DNA of 10,074 bases from JBCBZH01 sp039815415 (GCA_039815415.1 JBCBZH010000156.1:1-10074); one strand, 5' to 3'; positions 1 through 7,050 are shown, counted from the first letter of the stretch. Numbers and translations are program-made. The notes: a model not told the origin generated them from the sequence alone.

Positions 1-150
1 CCCGGTGCCAGTGGCGTCCAAACCCTGCCCCTGGTGAAACAGTTTGACCTGCGGCTCAAAGGCTTGACCCGACAATATCAGCGCTTACTCGGCCAAGTTC
101 TCCGGCGGCGATTGGGAGTAGTGGCGATCGCCGTTCTAGTACTCGGTGGA
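1..150 (+). pseudogene. Fragment of RND-type efflux permease (foreign-looking)
   Basis: Frame 1 is open from the first base to a TGA at 151-153 and gives 50 residues. Residues 15-50 (FDLRLKGLTRQYQRLLGQVL, then a basic stretch and a hydrophobic run VVAIAVLVLGG) resemble the cytoplasmic linker and start of transmembrane helix 7 in the middle of an RND (HAE1/AcrB-like) permease. Such proteins are about 1000 residues long, so this is an internal scrap lacking both ends. Codon choice (TTG, TTA, CTA, CAA, TAT) is unlike the neighbours. The extended HIP1 palindrome GGCGATCGCC, abundant in many cyanobacteria, lies at 123-132; one more copy occurs by chance in the kinase gene at 2305. The likeness ends at about 145-151, where the HAD gene begins, so the stop is probably a junction artefact. 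The family call rests on a short stretch and is moderate. Confidence 0.45.
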
Positions 151-595
151 TGAGGTCGAAGCAGGGTGCCAGATCCAGGGCATGAAGCACCGCATCGGTC
201 GCCTCGCGGTCGCTGGTGGTCACGAGGGCGACATGCTGGGCGAGGCCCCGGGCTCGCCGCGCCACCGCCCCCGCATACGGACACGCCTCGCTCTGAATGA
301 CGGCCGGATCGCGGGTCATTGTCTCATAGATCTCCAGGCGAACTGCCACATAGGCTTCCCAGGGCTCCACGTCGGCATCGATCTGGCGGGCGGCCTCCGC
401 CAGATCGAACCGGTCGAGCAGCGTCTGCGCCACATCCTCCCTCGAGAGTCCCACCACATCGCCGAAGGCCTCTTCGACCGCTTCTGGGTGCACGTCGTCA
501 CGCAGCGCATGCGCCGCCCGAGCGTAGGACCGAGCCTTCAGGCGCTCGCTCTGCACGAGGGTGCCGTCGAGGTCGAAGCAGAAGAGGTCGAGCAT
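56..595 (-). pseudogene. HAD-superfamily phosphatase, 3' end replaced at about position 150
   Basis: From an ATG at 593-595 the minus strand encodes a haloacid dehalogenase-like hydrolase, a family using an aspartyl-phosphate intermediate on small phosphorylated metabolites. Motif I is FDLDGTLVQSE (residues 7-17, nucleophile D8 and acid/base D10). A helical C1 cap (about 18-95, beta-phosphoglucomutase/Gph type) follows, then motif II LVTTSD (124-129). The likeness runs to CFDLIH (145-150), where family members continue with a GKPxPxxY lysine motif and a metal-binding GDxxxD motif. Instead the frame enters the foreign first 150 bp and stops at 56-58. About 70 C-terminal residues, including two catalytic motifs, are missing, so as written the protein should be inactive. 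No Shine-Dalgarno is visible. The frame is also open upstream to 928, but those residues overlap the nuclease gene and lack HAD character. Substrate unknown. Confidence 0.75.
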
Positions 596-737
596 CTCGG
601 TCTGGGAAGAGTGGGAGCCGGAGACGCCAGCTCGACGGGCACGGTTCAGCAACGGCTCTCGTGGACGCATCTGCACATCTCCTTGGCCCTCGGCTCTTGC
701 GGTTGGCCTATCCTGCCTGTCCCACCTCTCATGGCCC
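596..737. promoter_or_regulatory. Divergent intergenic region between HAD and nuclease genes
   Basis: This 142-bp gap separates two genes transcribed away from each other, so it must hold both promoters. I cannot pick out a convincing sigma-70 or Bacteroidota-type promoter. It contains one unpaired copy of the repeat core CGCCAGCTCGA (625-635). A possible weak stem pairs GAGCCG (615-620) with CGGCTC (653-658). The promoter role is inferred from gene direction only. Confidence 0.35.
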
Positions 738-1844
738 ATGCCCCGACTCTTCGGTCTCCTCTTCGCCCTGGCGAGCCTTTCGAGTGCCTCCGCCTCACAA
801 ACCCAGCAGGTGTTGTTCCCCGGCGAGACGGGCGAGACCCTCCAGGCCAGTCTGCGCGCTGCATACAAGCCGACGTCCGGCCAGCTTCCGTCGTCCAGTG
901 CGGGCAAGGACCTGATGATGTACCCCATCTGGACGGTCGATGAGGGCGGTGGAATCGGGGTCCAAGATGTCTACACGGGATGGTTCGTCGCCTTCCAGAA
1001 CGATCCGCCGGGCAATGCCAACCAGGAGGTGTTCAACAATGGAGCGGGCAACGGGCTGAATCAGGAGCACGTCTGGCCCCGCTCCCGGCTCAACGGCTCC
1101 AGCTCGGCCACGTCAGAGCGAGACCTCCACCACCTCTTCCCCTCACGCGTGGACGTAAACTCGGACCGAGGCAGTCTCCCCTTCGCGGACATCGACGACG
1201 CGCTGACGACGAGATGGTACGCCGACGGTGTTGAGACGGGGACGGCACCCACCTCCGACCGCGATGCCTACTCCGAACTCCGCACCGGCGTGGCCTTCGA
1301 ACCCCGCGAGTCGGTGAAGGGCGATGTGGCGCGGGCCATGTTCTACGTGGCCACCATGTACCCGAGCGAAGCAGACCTGAGCTGGTTCGCCTCCCAGGAG
1401 CGCCCGCTCTACGAGTGGCACAACGCGGACCGGGTGGACGCGGCGGAATTCGACCGCACCGTAGCCATCGCCAGCTCGCAGGGCGGCACGAACCGCGAGA
1501 ACCCCTTCGTGCTGGACTCTACGCTCGTCCGGCGAGCGTTCTTCCCAGGTACCATCATCGATGCCGAGGCTGGAGCGCCCAACGAGCTGGCGATTCAGCA
1601 ACACGGCCCCAACCCCTTCCGCGCAGCCACACGGCTCGTGCTCGATGTCTCTGCCCCCACGCCCGTACACGCAGACCTCCTCGATGCCAGAGGCCGCACC
1701 GTCAGCGTTCTGTACAACGGCCTGGCTCCAGCAGGCCCCCTCGAGCTGGCGTTGGAGGGGCACTTTCTTGCACCGGGGGTCTACTCCGTCCGTGTGGTGG
1801 CCGGAGAGGCGGTGCTCACCCGACGGCTGGTTCGAGCACGCTAA
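738..1844 (+). CDS. Secreted endonuclease I family nuclease with T9SS sorting domain
   Basis: This 368-residue protein is an extracellular, probably non-specific DNA/RNA nuclease of the endonuclease I family (EndA/Vvn/BsnI type, beta-beta-alpha metal fold). The ATG at 738 is chosen because it opens directly on a signal peptide (MPRLFGLLFALASLSSASAS, residues 1-20). The frame is open upstream to 561, but that part overlaps the HAD start and is not signal-like. Catalytic signatures are NQEHVWPRS (108-116, probable catalytic H111 and metal ligand E110) and DLHHLFPSRVDVNSDRGSLPF (129-149, probable metal ligand N141). The family's NPF motif follows at 255-257. Residues about 282-368 match a type A type IX secretion C-terminal domain: GPNPF, a beta-sandwich, DARGR, LAPGVYSVRV and a basic end LVRAR. 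By family knowledge such tails are cleaved at export to the outer surface. A role in nutrient scavenging or biofilm DNA turnover is inferred. The 3' end overlaps the convergent kinase gene by 29 bp. Confidence 0.9.
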   Translation: MPRLFGLLFALASLSSASASQTQQVLFPGETGETLQASLRAAYKPTSGQLPSSSAGKDLMMYPIWTVDEGGGIGVQDVYTGWFVAFQNDPPGNANQEVFNNGAGNGLNQEHVWPRSRLNGSSSATSERDLHHLFPSRVDVNSDRGSLPFADIDDALTTRWYADGVETGTAPTSDRDAYSELRTGVAFEPRESVKGDVARAMFYVATMYPSEADLSWFASQERPLYEWHNADRVDAAEFDRTVAIASSQGGTNRENPFVLDSTLVRRAFFPGTIIDAEAGAPNELAIQQHGPNPFRAATRLVLDVSAPTPVHADLLDARGRTVSVLYNGLAPAGPLELALEGHFLAPGVYSVRVVAGEAVLTRRLVRAR

Positions 1845-3537
1845 TCTCGTCGGCAGGCAGTGCCATCCCGTCGCCTGTGGCGGCCAACGGAAGGGCGACA
1901 ACGAACCGGGAGCCCGCCCCCTTCTCGCTCTCAACCTGAATCGATCCGTTCATGGCCTCCACCAGGCGGTGCGAGATGGTGAGGCCGAGGCCGGTGCCTT
2001 CGTAGGTCCGGTCCCAGCCTTCGGAGGCTTGCTGGAAGGGCTGGAACAGCTGCTGCTCCACGAACGACACGTCCATGCCGATTCCACTGTCGAACACACC
2101 GATCTCAGCGTGGGTGGCCGTCCGGCGGACAGCGATCTGAACGTAACCGCTGACCGTGTATGTCACGGCATTGGACAGAAGGTTCTCCACCACTCGCTTC
2201 AGGGCCTCCGGATCGGCAAGCGCAAGCAGAAGCTCCGATGGCAGGTCGGCGCTGAACACCAGGCCCTTCTCCTCCGCCTCTTTCTGGTAGGGCCCAGCCA
2301 GCCCGGCGATCGCCGTGACCACGTCGGTTGGTGCCAGCGTGAGATGGGTCTCTCCAGAGTCCATCTTCGCGAGGTCCAGAACCGAGTTGAGCGTGTTGAG
2401 CAACCGCTCGCCCCCCGTCTGGATGGGCTCTGCGAGATCCTGAAGCTCCGGCCCCGCCTCCATCCGAAGCATCTGAGCGAACCCGATGATGGCCGTAAGG
2501 GGCGTACGGATCTCGTGGCTCATGTTGGCAAGGAATGAGGACTGCGCTGCTGCAGCGGCTTCGGCCTCATCCCGTGCTTTCGCCAGCTCGGCCTCGCGGG
2601 CCATCTGCTCAGTCACATCCTGAGACACCCCGTGTAGGGACCGGGGGCGCCCCGTGGCATCGCGCGTCAGCTCAACAGCCGTCTGCAGCCAGCGGACTTC
2701 TCCATCGGGCCGCATCACACGGAACCGCTGCGTACCGGTCGTTCCCTCTTCGAACAGCTTCTCGTTCAACCGCTCCACCAGATCCTGGTCCTCGGGAATC
2801 ACAAACTCCCGAGGTGAAGGCGGTGCGTCCTGGCCCGGATCCACCCCCAAGATCTCGTAGAGCCCTTTGGACCAGGTCCGGCGCCCTGTGGGGAGATGCG
2901 TGGACCACGTTCCGGTTCCTGCCAAACGCTCTGCAGCCGACAACCGAGCCTGGCTCCGCCGAAGATCTCGCCCGATCACCAACCGCCCCGAGAAGGCGAA
3001 GAACACGGCAATCTCACAAGAGGCAATCGACAGCAAGAACAGCCATCGGCTGAGGTGGGCATCCTCGGCACGGACGGCCAGCGCCACCACCACACTAATG
3101 GCAAACGCCACCATCAGAATGATGGAGAACGGCTCTGGGCGATTCCACACGATGGAGTACGCCAGCGCCACGGACACAATGAGGAACGTGTATCCCATTG
3201 CATAGCCCGGATCCAGCGCGTTCGCCCAGGTCAGGTATCCATACCAGCTCAGAAGCACCACCGTCAGCCCGACAAGCCAGGGGCGGGGTTGGTCGCGAAT
3301 GCTGGACACCACGTAGCTCCCAATGAGCAGAATCAGAGCCGCGACCGACAGGACAACCCGTGCCCAGACGGGGTCATACGCCTCGGGCACTGTCAGGTGG
3401 TACGCCCACCCGTAGAGCGGCACAAACAGGCTGACGAACACCAACCCCAGCCGGAGAGCCCGGATGGCGACTGTGGTGTCATCGCTTGCCCCCCAGAAAG
3501 GAACAAGCGACTGGAGCCGGTGTGAGAGCGGAGACAT
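1816..3537 (-). CDS. Membrane-bound PAS-domain sensor histidine kinase
   Basis: This 573-residue inner-membrane sensor kinase starts at the ATG at 3535-3537. The N-terminal third has about six hydrophobic segments (roughly 26-46, 60-80, 86-104, 113-130, 137-157, 164-186), resembling a multi-pass sensor module. A PAS fold of the PAS_3 type follows (about 200-312: FRVMRPDGEVRWLQTAVEL, GVSQDVTE), then a short coiled linker (312-332). The HisKA domain has the H-box SHEIRTPL (340-347, phospho-acceptor H341). The ATPase domain has N-box ENLLSNAVTYT (451-461), G1 DSGIGM (483-488), an F-box region near 498-501 and G2 GTGLGL (514-519). All residues needed for autophosphorylation are present. There is no receiver domain and no response regulator in the window, so the partner is unknown (orphan kinase). 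It lies 44 bp downstream of folA on the same strand and could be read from that transcript, though a hairpin lies between. Signal sensed: unknown. Confidence 0.93.
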   Translation of the reverse strand: MSPLSHRLQSLVPFWGASDDTTVAIRALRLGLVFVSLFVPLYGWAYHLTVPEAYDPVWARVVLSVAALILLIGSYVVSSIRDQPRPWLVGLTVVLLSWYGYLTWANALDPGYAMGYTFLIVSVALAYSIVWNRPEPFSIILMVAFAISVVVALAVRAEDAHLSRWLFLLSIASCEIAVFFAFSGRLVIGRDLRRSQARLSAAERLAGTGTWSTHLPTGRRTWSKGLYEILGVDPGQDAPPSPREFVIPEDQDLVERLNEKLFEEGTTGTQRFRVMRPDGEVRWLQTAVELTRDATGRPRSLHGVSQDVTEQMAREAELAKARDEAEAAAAAQSSFLANMSHEIRTPLTAIIGFAQMLRMEAGPELQDLAEPIQTGGERLLNTLNSVLDLAKMDSGETHLTLAPTDVVTAIAGLAGPYQKEAEEKGLVFSADLPSELLLALADPEALKRVVENLLSNAVTYTVSGYVQIAVRRTATHAEIGVFDSGIGMDVSFVEQQLFQPFQQASEGWDRTYEGTGLGLTISHRLVEAMNGSIQVESEKGAGSRFVVALPLAATGDGMALPADEISVLEPAVG

Positions 3538-3540
3538 GAA

Positions 3541-3557
3541 GAGAGGTGTACCCTCTC
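3541..3557 (-). other. Small hairpin just upstream of the kinase start codon
   Basis: GAGAGG (3541-3546) and CCTCTC (3552-3557) form a perfect 6-bp stem with a TGTAC loop. In the minus-strand transcript it ends 3 nt before the kinase ATG. It could limit translation initiation or mark the end of the folA message, but no U-tract follows, so intrinsic termination is doubtful. It may be chance. Confidence 0.3.
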
Positions 3558-3581
3558 AGTATCGGAGTCTCAAGCGACCTG

Positions 3582-4130
3582 TTAAGCCGGATTGTTATCT
3601 CGCACATAGGTCATGAACCGGAAGGCGGGCACTCCCTCTCGCGACGGATGCACCTCCTCCGAAACACAGCGAAACGGGCCGCCCTGTGCGTCCAGCAAAT
3701 GCCTGTACGGCGGGAAGAACGTGTCTCCGCTGAACTCGCCCTCCACAAGCGTCAGCTCGAGGCGGTCGGCCTCGACGCCGTCCTGGCCTGTCAGAGCGCT
3801 TTCATAGACCCCAGCCCCGCCGCCGATGAAGACGCGTTCCGCGTCAGGGAAGGCCGCCAGCGCCTCAGGGAAAGATGTAAAGACACGGGCGCCCGGATGC
3901 GTCACGCGGTCGGGCTGGCGGGTCAGGACCACGTTCTCACGGTTCGGAAGCGGCCCGCCGAACTGATGGACCAAGCTCTCGAACGTCTTGCGCCCCATGA
4001 TGAGTGGATGCCCGACGGTGAGCGCCTTGAAGCGCTTGAGGTCTGCAGGGATGTGCCACGGCAGCTCGAGGCCGTCCCCGATCAGACGGTCTGACTCGGC
4101 AACGGCAGCTATAACGACGACTTCAGGCAC
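3582..4130 (-). CDS. folA: Dihydrofolate reductase
   Basis: DHFR reduces 7,8-dihydrofolate to tetrahydrofolate with NADPH in the cytoplasm, regenerating the cofactor oxidised by thymidylate synthase. The 182-residue product has the family core in order: VVVIAAVAESDRLIG (4-18), the substrate segment LPWHIPADLKRFK (23-35, W25 and catalytic acid D30), the NADPH site GRKTFES (46-52), FIGGGAGVY (101-109), and the C-terminal LTLVEGEFSGDTFFP (126-140). It is about 20 residues longer than the Escherichia coli enzyme, mostly from insertions. The start codon is GTG (4128-4130), placing VVVIAAVAES at the expected distance from the N terminus; no Shine-Dalgarno is visible. It lies downstream of thyA on the same strand, a classic pairing, but the 245-bp gap with inverted repeats suggests it may also have its own promoter. 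The trimethoprim-binding pocket appears conventional. Confidence 0.95.
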   Translation of the reverse strand: MPEVVVIAAVAESDRLIGDGLELPWHIPADLKRFKALTVGHPLIMGRKTFESLVHQFGGPLPNRENVVLTRQPDRVTHPGARVFTSFPEALAAFPDAERVFIGGGAGVYESALTGQDGVEADRLELTLVEGEFSGDTFFPPYRHLLDAQGGPFRCVSEEVHPSREGVPAFRFMTYVRDNNPA

Positions 4131-4375
4131 GGGATTCGGACGTTGGCTTCACCGAGCTGGCGGCTCGAGATTGAGTGGAAGATGCCGTTGAGCGGCTTCG
4201 CCAGCCCGGCAGACGTTGCCTCGAGCTGGCGAGTGTGTTTGACGCTTGACTCACGTCAGCGTTCAGAGGGACGTGTCGCCAGCTCGATGGTCGAGCGCGA
4301 AGGAGCCCCCATTGCCCCGTATAAAGGTCCGTCGGGGGCCTTATCGAGCTGTTGGCCCTGAGACGTTGCCCACCC
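4131..4375. other. thyA-folA intergenic region, repeat-rich
   Basis: This 245-bp gap lies between co-directional thyA and folA. It holds three copies of the CGAGCTGGCG-type core (4153-4164, 4221-4232, 4276-4287). The first also forms a small hairpin, CGAGC/GCTCG, at 4153-4167. The 10-mer AGACGTTGCC occurs twice (4211-4220 and 4361-4370). An AT-rich patch, TATAAA on the plus strand near 4320, could belong to a folA promoter on the minus strand, but I see no clear -35 partner. I find no credible coding sequence here. Confidence 0.5.
4221..4287. repeat. 67-bp inverted repeat with 12-bp perfect arms
   Basis: TCGAGCTGGCGA (4221-4232) and its exact reverse complement TCGCCAGCTCGA (4276-4287) flank a 43-nt interior. 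The interior itself contains ACGCT (4242-4246) pairing with AGCGT around TGACTCACGTC. In RNA this would form a long stem with a second small hairpin. The arms share the core of the palindrome at 9752-9781 and of the hairpins at 7665-7683 and 9864-9907. It could attenuate or protect the thyA-folA transcript; that role is inferred. Confidence 0.7.
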
Positions 4376-5302
4376 TCACACCGCGACTGGGAATCGGATG
4401 GCAGGCTGTGGATCGTAGCCCTCCAGGCGGACATCCTCGAACGCCAGCGCGTCAAGGTCGGTCGGCTGGCCGTCGGCGATAGTGAGACGCGGCGCGGGGT
4501 CGGGCTGGCGGGAGAGTTGGTCCTCCAGCCCGTCGATGTGATTGACGTAGATGTGGGCGTCAATGAGCGTGTGCGCGAACTGCCCCGGCACCATGCCCAC
4601 ACGCTGAGCGATGGCCTGGGTCAGCAGCGCGTAGCAGGCGAGGTTGAAGGGGACGCCGAGGGCGAGATCCGCCGAGCGTTGCGTCAGATGGCAGTTGAGG
4701 CGGTCCGGGCCATCCTCAACGGGCGTGACGTTGAAGCAGAACGTGTAGTGACAGGGTGGGAGGCGGCTCACGGCGGCGTTGGCCGGATGCCACGCGCTGA
4801 CGACAAGGCGGCGGCTCATGGGGGCCGTCTGGAGGGTGTCCACCACGTAGCCGATCTGGTCGAACGAGAGCGAGCCATCGGCTTCATGGGTCACGTTCGG
4901 GTGCGAGGCATCAGCCCAGACCTCATCCCCCAGCGCGATGCCCTCGGCCGGAACGGGAAACCGACGCCAGAACCGACCATAGGCCGTCTGGAGGTTGCCG
5001 TTCTCATCGGCCCATGCGTCCCAGATCTTGGTGTGCTGGCGCAGCTCGCGGATGTGGTCGGCCCCGGAGAGGTACCACAACACCTCGCGCAGCATCGAGC
5101 TGAAGTAGACCTTTTTGGTGGTCAGCAGCGGATAGCCCTCCGCTAGATCGACGCTGTAGAACTCTGCAAACGACGAGAGTGTGTCGGTGCCTGTGCGGTT
5201 GGTCTTGCGCACCCCAGTGTCCAACACACGACGGACCACGTCCAGATAGGCCTGCTCGGCGTTCGTTGTGGTAGAAGCGGGAGGATCAGCGACGGCAGGC
5301 AT
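4376..5302 (-). CDS. thyA: Thymidylate synthase (ThyA type)
   Basis: ThyA makes dTMP from dUMP using methylene-tetrahydrofolate as carbon donor and reductant, releasing dihydrofolate for FolA. The 308-residue product shows RTGTDTLS (36-43, phosphate-binding Arg region), FSSMLREVLWYLSG (67-80), catalytic LPPCHYTFCFNV (181-192, nucleophile C184), QRSADLALGVPFNLACYALL (208-227), HIYVNHIDGL (250-259) and the terminal YDPQPAIRFPVAV (296-308). It is longer than the 264-residue Escherichia coli form because of a roughly 25-residue insertion near 119-146, in the small domain where other long ThyA proteins also have one. I place the start at the ATG at 5300-5302. The frame extends 28 codons upstream to 5386, but those codons (EPSLISHHSSLAT) are the translation of a simple GAGATGAGTG-type repeat and lie outside the conserved fold. 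Transcribed toward folA, and divergent from the 5470 gene. Confidence 0.96.
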   Translation of the reverse strand: MPAVADPPASTTTNAEQAYLDVVRRVLDTGVRKTNRTGTDTLSSFAEFYSVDLAEGYPLLTTKKVYFSSMLREVLWYLSGADHIRELRQHTKIWDAWADENGNLQTAYGRFWRRFPVPAEGIALGDEVWADASHPNVTHEADGSLSFDQIGYVVDTLQTAPMSRRLVVSAWHPANAAVSRLPPCHYTFCFNVTPVEDGPDRLNCHLTQRSADLALGVPFNLACYALLTQAIAQRVGMVPGQFAHTLIDAHIYVNHIDGLEDQLSRQPDPAPRLTIADGQPTDLDALAFEDVRLEGYDPQPAIRFPVAV

Positions 5303-5310
5303 CGTAGCGA

Positions 5311-5402
5311 GAGATGAGTGATGAGAGATGAGTGAGGGCTCGGGTGTAAACGCGGCCACACGAGGAAAAGGCTCTTGACCCTTCACTCCTCACTCTTTAC
5401 CC
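5311..5402. repeat. GAGATGAGTG-type simple repeat with inverted counterpart, upstream of thyA
   Basis: GAGATGAGTG is present twice (5311-5320, 5325-5334), continuing to AGTGAGGG. About 45 bp on, the opposite strand carries the same style of sequence (CTTCACTCCTCACTCTTTAC, 5381-5400), so the block has purine-rich/pyrimidine-rich arms in inverted orientation. One arm begins only 8 bp before the thyA ATG and would lie in its leader. I recall similar GTGATGAGTGA-style repeats in intergenic regions of several phyla, but cannot name the family. They produce spurious SLISHHSSL-type translations. Confidence 0.6.
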
Positions 5403-5469
5403 ACGGCTAGCTTACGGGCACCCCCCGGCGCCGTTCACGCCAGATTATCCACACTCCTTCCTCAGCTCG

Positions 5470-5745
5470 ATGGACCCCGGCCTCCACGTCAAGCAGGCAA
5501 TCAACCACCTCAACAAGATCGTCCAATACGTCCCCTTCGTCGTTGAGGATGGCGATGACGGCCCCGTCGCCGTCGTCGCGCTGACGCCGGAGGACTGGGG
5601 CGTGGTGGCGGATGCGCTGTTCTACATGAACACGCCGCGCGAGGTCTTCCCGGACACCATCGCTGCCTACGCGATGGCCGACGACCAGCGCACCATTCAG
5701 CTCGAGTTGGCGGATGGAACCGCTGTGACCGTCGAGGCGGGATAG
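5470..5745 (+). CDS. Small acidic protein of unknown function, upstream of lysA
   Basis: I do not recognise this 91-residue protein. It is acidic and has no signal peptide or membrane segment. The sequence alternates short predicted strands and helices: HVKQAINHLNKIVQYVPFVVE (6-26), VAVVALTPEDWGVVADALFYM (33-53), and a C-terminal beta-like part TIQLELADGTAVTVEAG (75-91). The VVALTPEDW segment is loosely like small antitoxin or regulatory folds, but no toxin gene is adjacent. It ends TAG at 5743-5745, 2 bp before the lysA ATG, so the two are very probably co-transcribed and translationally coupled. No Shine-Dalgarno precedes its ATG. Even codon use, the high-GC third positions of its neighbours and the tight junction argue that it is a real gene. 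Confidence 0.75.
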   Translation: MDPGLHVKQAINHLNKIVQYVPFVVEDGDDGPVAVVALTPEDWGVVADALFYMNTPREVFPDTIAAYAMADDQRTIQLELADGTAVTVEAG

Positions 5746-5747
5746 CG

Positions 5748-7001
5748 ATGGATCCCCTCCCTGCGGTTCTGACGTCGCTCAAGAGCCCCCCTCAGCCCGA
5801 CGTTCTGCGAGAAGCTGCGGAACGATTCGGAACTCCGGTCTATGTCCACTTCGAGGCGACGGTCCGCGAGCGCTGCCAGGACCTCAAGACGGCTCTCCAC
5901 GGCCTCCCCACGCGCCTACTCTACGCGCTCAAGGCCAATGCAACGCCCGCGCTGCTCCGCGTCATTGCGGAGGAAGGCTTCGGATTCGACGCCGTCTCGC
6001 CGGGCGAGCTGGCGCTGCTCCGCGCCCTCGGCGTAGACCTGAGCCGCGTCCTCTACACCACCACCTCCGCCAGCGACGACGAGCTGGAGATCGCCACCAG
6101 TTCGGGAGCTCTGCTCAACATCGACGACATCGAGCGCATCGATACGTTCGGCTCGCGGCACCCCGGCGCCGACGTGTGTGTCCGGTTCAACACGGGTGTG
6201 GGTGCCGGTCACCACAAGCACGTGGTGACCGGCGGCAAAGAAGCCAAGTTCGGCGTGCCGATGGATCAGGCCGAACGGGTGGCCGAGGTGTCTGCGCGCC
6301 ACAACCTGCGGGTCGTCGGGATTCACCAGCACGCAGGCAGCGGCGTCCGCGAGCCCGAGATGCTGTGGCCTGCTGTGGAGACGCTGATCGAGACGGTGGC
6401 CCTGTTCCCGGATCTCCAGTTCGTAAATGCCGGCGGCGGCCTGAGTGTCCCCTACCACCCCGACGACACGGCACTCGACCCCGCACGCCTCCGCTCTGGC
6501 GTGGCGCAACCAGCACTCGACGCGCTGGCGAACGCCGGACGTAGCGACGTGTCCATCTGGTTCGAGCCCGGCCGCTACCTCGTGGCCGAGTCCGGCGTGC
6601 TGGTCACCCAGGTCCACACCCTCAAGACCACCGCCGACCGCACCTTCGCGGGCACCGACTCCGGCTTCAACCAGCTCCTCCGCCCCACCCTCTACGACGC
6701 CTACCACGCGCTGACGAACCTCTCCAACCCGGACGGCGAACTGCGCACCTACGATGTGGTCGGCAATGTGTGCGAGTCCGGCGACCTGTTCGCGCGCCAG
6801 CGCGAGGTGCAGGAGCTGCGGCGCGGCGACCTGCTGGCGATCCTGGACACCGGCGCCTACGGCGTGGCGATGGCCTCCACGTACAACCTGAGACCGTTGC
6901 CTGCGGAGGTGCTGGTGCGTGAAGATCACCAGCTCGAGCTGGTGCGTCCGCGCCTCTCGCCCGACGCGCTGGCGGCGGCGGTAGTAAACGGGCTGGCGTA
7001 G
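5748..7001 (+). CDS. lysA: Diaminopimelate decarboxylase
   Basis: LysA is a cytoplasmic PLP enzyme that decarboxylates meso-2,6-diaminopimelate to L-lysine, the last step of the pathway. The 417-residue product is a normal length for the family. It has the fold-III type barrel with PLP lysine K62 in LLYALKANATP (58-67), FDAVSPGEL (80-88), KFGV (167-170), GIHQHAGSG (191-199, stacking/phosphate region), the glycine loop NAGGGLSVPY (227-236), EPGRYLVAESGVL (273-285), CESGDLFAR (342-350, with the conserved C342 donated across the dimer) and AYGVAMASTYNLRPLPAEVLV (370-390). The HQHAGSG version replaces the HIGS of proteobacterial enzymes but keeps the key His, Gly and Ser. GAGGCGGG just before the start is the most Shine-Dalgarno-like sequence in the window. 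It is coupled to the 91-residue gene upstream. Confidence 0.95.
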   Translation: MDPLPAVLTSLKSPPQPDVLREAAERFGTPVYVHFEATVRERCQDLKTALHGLPTRLLYALKANATPALLRVIAEEGFGFDAVSPGELALLRALGVDLSRVLYTTTSASDDELEIATSSGALLNIDDIERIDTFGSRHPGADVCVRFNTGVGAGHHKHVVTGGKEAKFGVPMDQAERVAEVSARHNLRVVGIHQHAGSGVREPEMLWPAVETLIETVALFPDLQFVNAGGGLSVPYHPDDTALDPARLRSGVAQPALDALANAGRSDVSIWFEPGRYLVAESGVLVTQVHTLKTTADRTFAGTDSGFNQLLRPTLYDAYHALTNLSNPDGELRTYDVVGNVCESGDLFARQREVQELRRGDLLAILDTGAYGVAMASTYNLRPLPAEVLVREDHQLELVRPRLSPDALAAAVVNGLA

Positions 7002-7050
7002 CCTGACGTATCGGCCCAGCGCCTCCCTCAAACACCACAGCAACGCGCGG

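Noticed and set aside
1143..1934. 263-codon minus-strand frame opposite the nuclease gene
   Set aside because: It lies wholly across a well-identified gene and its composition is that of an antisense shadow.
2305..2314. Second HIP1-like GGCGATCGCC site, in the kinase gene
   Set aside because: One copy in high-GC coding DNA is compatible with chance and the surrounding gene is typical of the window, so it does not mark foreign DNA.
1561..2538. 325-codon plus-strand frame across the nuclease end and kinase gene
   Set aside because: It overlaps conserved domains of two identified genes and shows no family motif.
4352..5146. 264-codon plus-strand frame opposite thyA
   Set aside because: It is antisense to conserved ThyA motifs, so a shadow.
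6935..6950. ACCAGCTCGAGCTGGT palindrome inside lysA
   Set aside because: It encodes the LysA residues Gln-Leu-Glu-Leu in frame, so codon choice explains it better than a repeat element.
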